NCBI RefSeq assembly: GCF_910592395.1
Contig: NC_088319.1
Location: forward strand, 15,064,001 to 15,128,000
DNA length: 64,000 nt
Origin: Lineus longissimus
Taxonomy: Eukaryota; Nemertea; Pilidiophora; Heteronemertea; Lineidae
Direction: 5' to 3'
Under the pieces are notes generated by a model, which searched no databases, had not been told where the DNA came from, and saw only the letters and a program-made list of their open reading frames with translations. Both the position numbers and the translations under genes were made by a program. Shown here piece after piece: positions 62,143-64,000 of the stretch; position 1 is the first letter of the stretch; the number at the start of each line of letters is the position of its first letter.

Positions 62143-64000
62143 CGACAGTGTTACAACAGCCAACAGAACTGGATCGTATGATAAACTTCCACTTCGACTT
62201 ACTGTAAACCGCTAAATATTCACGCCTCTTACACAATTTTTCGATTTGCAAATATTTCTAAAAAAGGTAAATTTTCGCGATTTCTGATGATAAAAGTATA
62301 TAACTAAACGTTCAATATATTGTACACTTTGGCTCCATTTAACGTAAGAGCCAATATTTTCAACAACCCCCTCCCGTAACTCGAACTGCAATAACGAATA
62401 GCACAGTGTCATCGCCAAGTTTAACCGGCCGATGCTGCCCGCGGTACATTCGAGAGCCCAGGAGGATCTTTCGAAGAACGAAATACGTAATTCGAAATTT
62501 GAACAAGGAAATTCGAGGTAACTGTTCGAATCGAGAATTTTGTATTCAGAATAATCTTTTGGGCTTTTGCACACACAGGATATTGAGATTCTACGTGAGT
62601 TTGTGGTACATCAATAATCTTAGCCAAAAACTACTATCCTGGACGCATTAACCCTTTATTAACCCATCTTTCCTTTTAGATTACTTACTTATCGATTCAT
62701 CCTGAATACTTATCACTTTCATGATATATCAGTATCGATCCCAAAATGCAGTTGGTATTTTGTTGGAATCAATCAAGACAGAAATATTCATCTATGAAGA
62801 CAATGGTAATAGATCATGGATTACATGTACACCTCACTCGTTACTTAATGATTGAGACTTTCACATGGCAGTTTGTTAGTGATCTCTAATTTTCTCAATA
62901 TTAGTGAGGTTTTGCAATTATGCAGCTTTTACAACCCTTGAATGAAGTACGAAGTACGAAGGTCTGTGCTGTCAGCAAGTCCGGCGGGAATACTTTTCAT
63001 ATATGACGTTCGTAAATCAATGTCAGGACTGCGGTCTTTATTAAATCACAACGTTTCAAGTAGAACCTACATTTAGGAAGTTATCCGAATATTCATGCAT
63101 TTAAATTCATTACTCCGTTACGGTATAGGCCGATGAAAGTCCAAGCTTTTTGTGATGGCTGAGTGATAAATACAGTGTAGAGCTGACGATTTATTGCACT
63201 AGATGTTGCAGTCACGTCTCACCTGCACGTTCCTTGCGTCGTTGCTTCAAGGCTTGGTCCAGTTTGAGGGAAACGTCGCAGTAATCGCCCGGAATAAAGT
63301 GGTCGCAAACAACACAATCGCAATGCCGAACTCAAATATTCTTTTCATACAATGTTTTCCTGATTGTCTCCAGTTTCATTTAATCTCGTCTGGGCAGTTA
63401 AAAATATGTGTGATTATGGCTGGAGCCGAATCGGAATCACACCGCTACGACAACAACGTATAAAGGCAGGTTTCCTCTGAGGGCGATTGCGAGAACGCAC
63501 AGTCAGAGGCGCGGATGCAGGATTTTTCGAAATTTTTGAAAATTAAGCAAGGCTATTTAGTTTGCCCCCAAAATCTTGTCATGTAAGAGAGCGTTTCTAT
63601 TTTGCCCACGGCCTACGCCTTTAGTCGTTGGGATAAGAAGTCGAGACAGTTCTGCAGTATGTGGGCTGTCGGAGATGATGGCACTCCCGTACTGGCAGAG
63701 GACTGTGCTCTGTCTACCACGGCCAATCTCTGTCTACATTTACGTGGGCTAGTAAGCCACAGTGTTAAGTATACGAGTGAATCTTCATTAGATTCACTCA
63801 TCGTTCTAACGGTTACTACCCACGTCCTCGTTATAAATATTCTGGATCCGCCTTATTTCAGAAAATTCTTAAAACAGAGATCGCTGCAGATATATACGAT
63901 TGATAGCAAAATCCCTGGGTGTTTAAAAAAATATGTTATCGTGTGAAATACATAAATATGTTATATGTGAACTCCCAAATGTTGTCGTTTTAGCCCACGC
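62143..64000 (+). repeat. tandem array unit 6, cut by window end
   Basis: The first 1,858 bp of another unit, similar to unit 3 but with TGCTGCCCGCGGTACATTC near the foldback element and TCTGAATTTTGTTGC one T shorter just before it. The array therefore continues beyond the window. Confidence 0.93.
63203..64000 (+). pseudogene. psiA unit 6 (partial)
   Basis: QG gain, ARNK variant, GC donor, early TAA and a seven-A run, the same combination as unit 3. It is cut by the window end after the region matching 39,340 of unit 1. Confidence 0.48.

Noticed and set aside
37499-64000. Ribosomal DNA or histone repeat as explanation for the array
   Set aside because: The unit contains no rRNA-like sequence and no histone reading frame.
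1-64000. tRNA genes
   Set aside because: I looked for GGTTCRANTCC B-box-like words with a matching A-box and found none convincing; a covariance search was not possible.

Overview
This window looks like nuclear DNA of an invertebrate animal. It is AT-rich and gene-poor. The two certain genes are metazoan rhodopsin-class receptors, one of them with a clean GT-AG intron, and AATAAA polyadenylation signals occur behind several reading frames. Frequent TACATGTA words and short (AAT)n or (AATAC)n tails with 'agcgct'-like sequence are common in marine lophotrochozoan genomes, so I lean towards a mollusc, annelid or brachiopod. No species is identifiable. There are no bacterial operons, rRNA genes, recognisable tRNA genes, CRISPR arrays or intact transposon open frames.

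Layout. Positions 1-32.6 kb are mostly non-coding. They hold a degenerate repeat family in the first 4.1 kb, small tandem duplications, microsatellite-tailed element fragments and a few isolated candidate exons: terminal exons ending at 22929 and 25520, and a small TATA-headed secreted-protein frame at 30050-29676 on the minus strand. Positions 32.6-36.5 kb carry two class A peptide-type GPCR genes in tail-to-tail orientation. One is an intronless 360-residue receptor with FMRFamide-receptor-like features. The other is a two-exon 331-residue orphan receptor with DRA in place of DRY.

From about 37,499 to the window end, and continuing beyond it, lies a tandem array of about 4.9 kb units, with five complete copies and one cut copy. 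Each unit contains a 119-bp foldback element, a decayed paralogue (called psiA here) and an intact two-exon gene (called gene B here). Gene B encodes a secreted, cysteine-rich basic protein of about 413 residues that I do not recognise. PsiA and gene B share a signal-peptide exon of similar layout that ends in Arg-Ile-Lys at a phase-0 splice donor, so the unit probably arose by duplication of one gene, decay of one copy, and amplification of the pair.

The units are close to identical in exons, introns and spacers alike, which points to recent amplification or homogenisation. They are also mosaics: the junction of units 1/2 matches that of units 4/5, the junction of units 2/3 matches that of units 3/4, and unit 5 switches from unit-1-like to unit-3-like sequence inside its gene B intron. 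This array is the most unusual part of the window.
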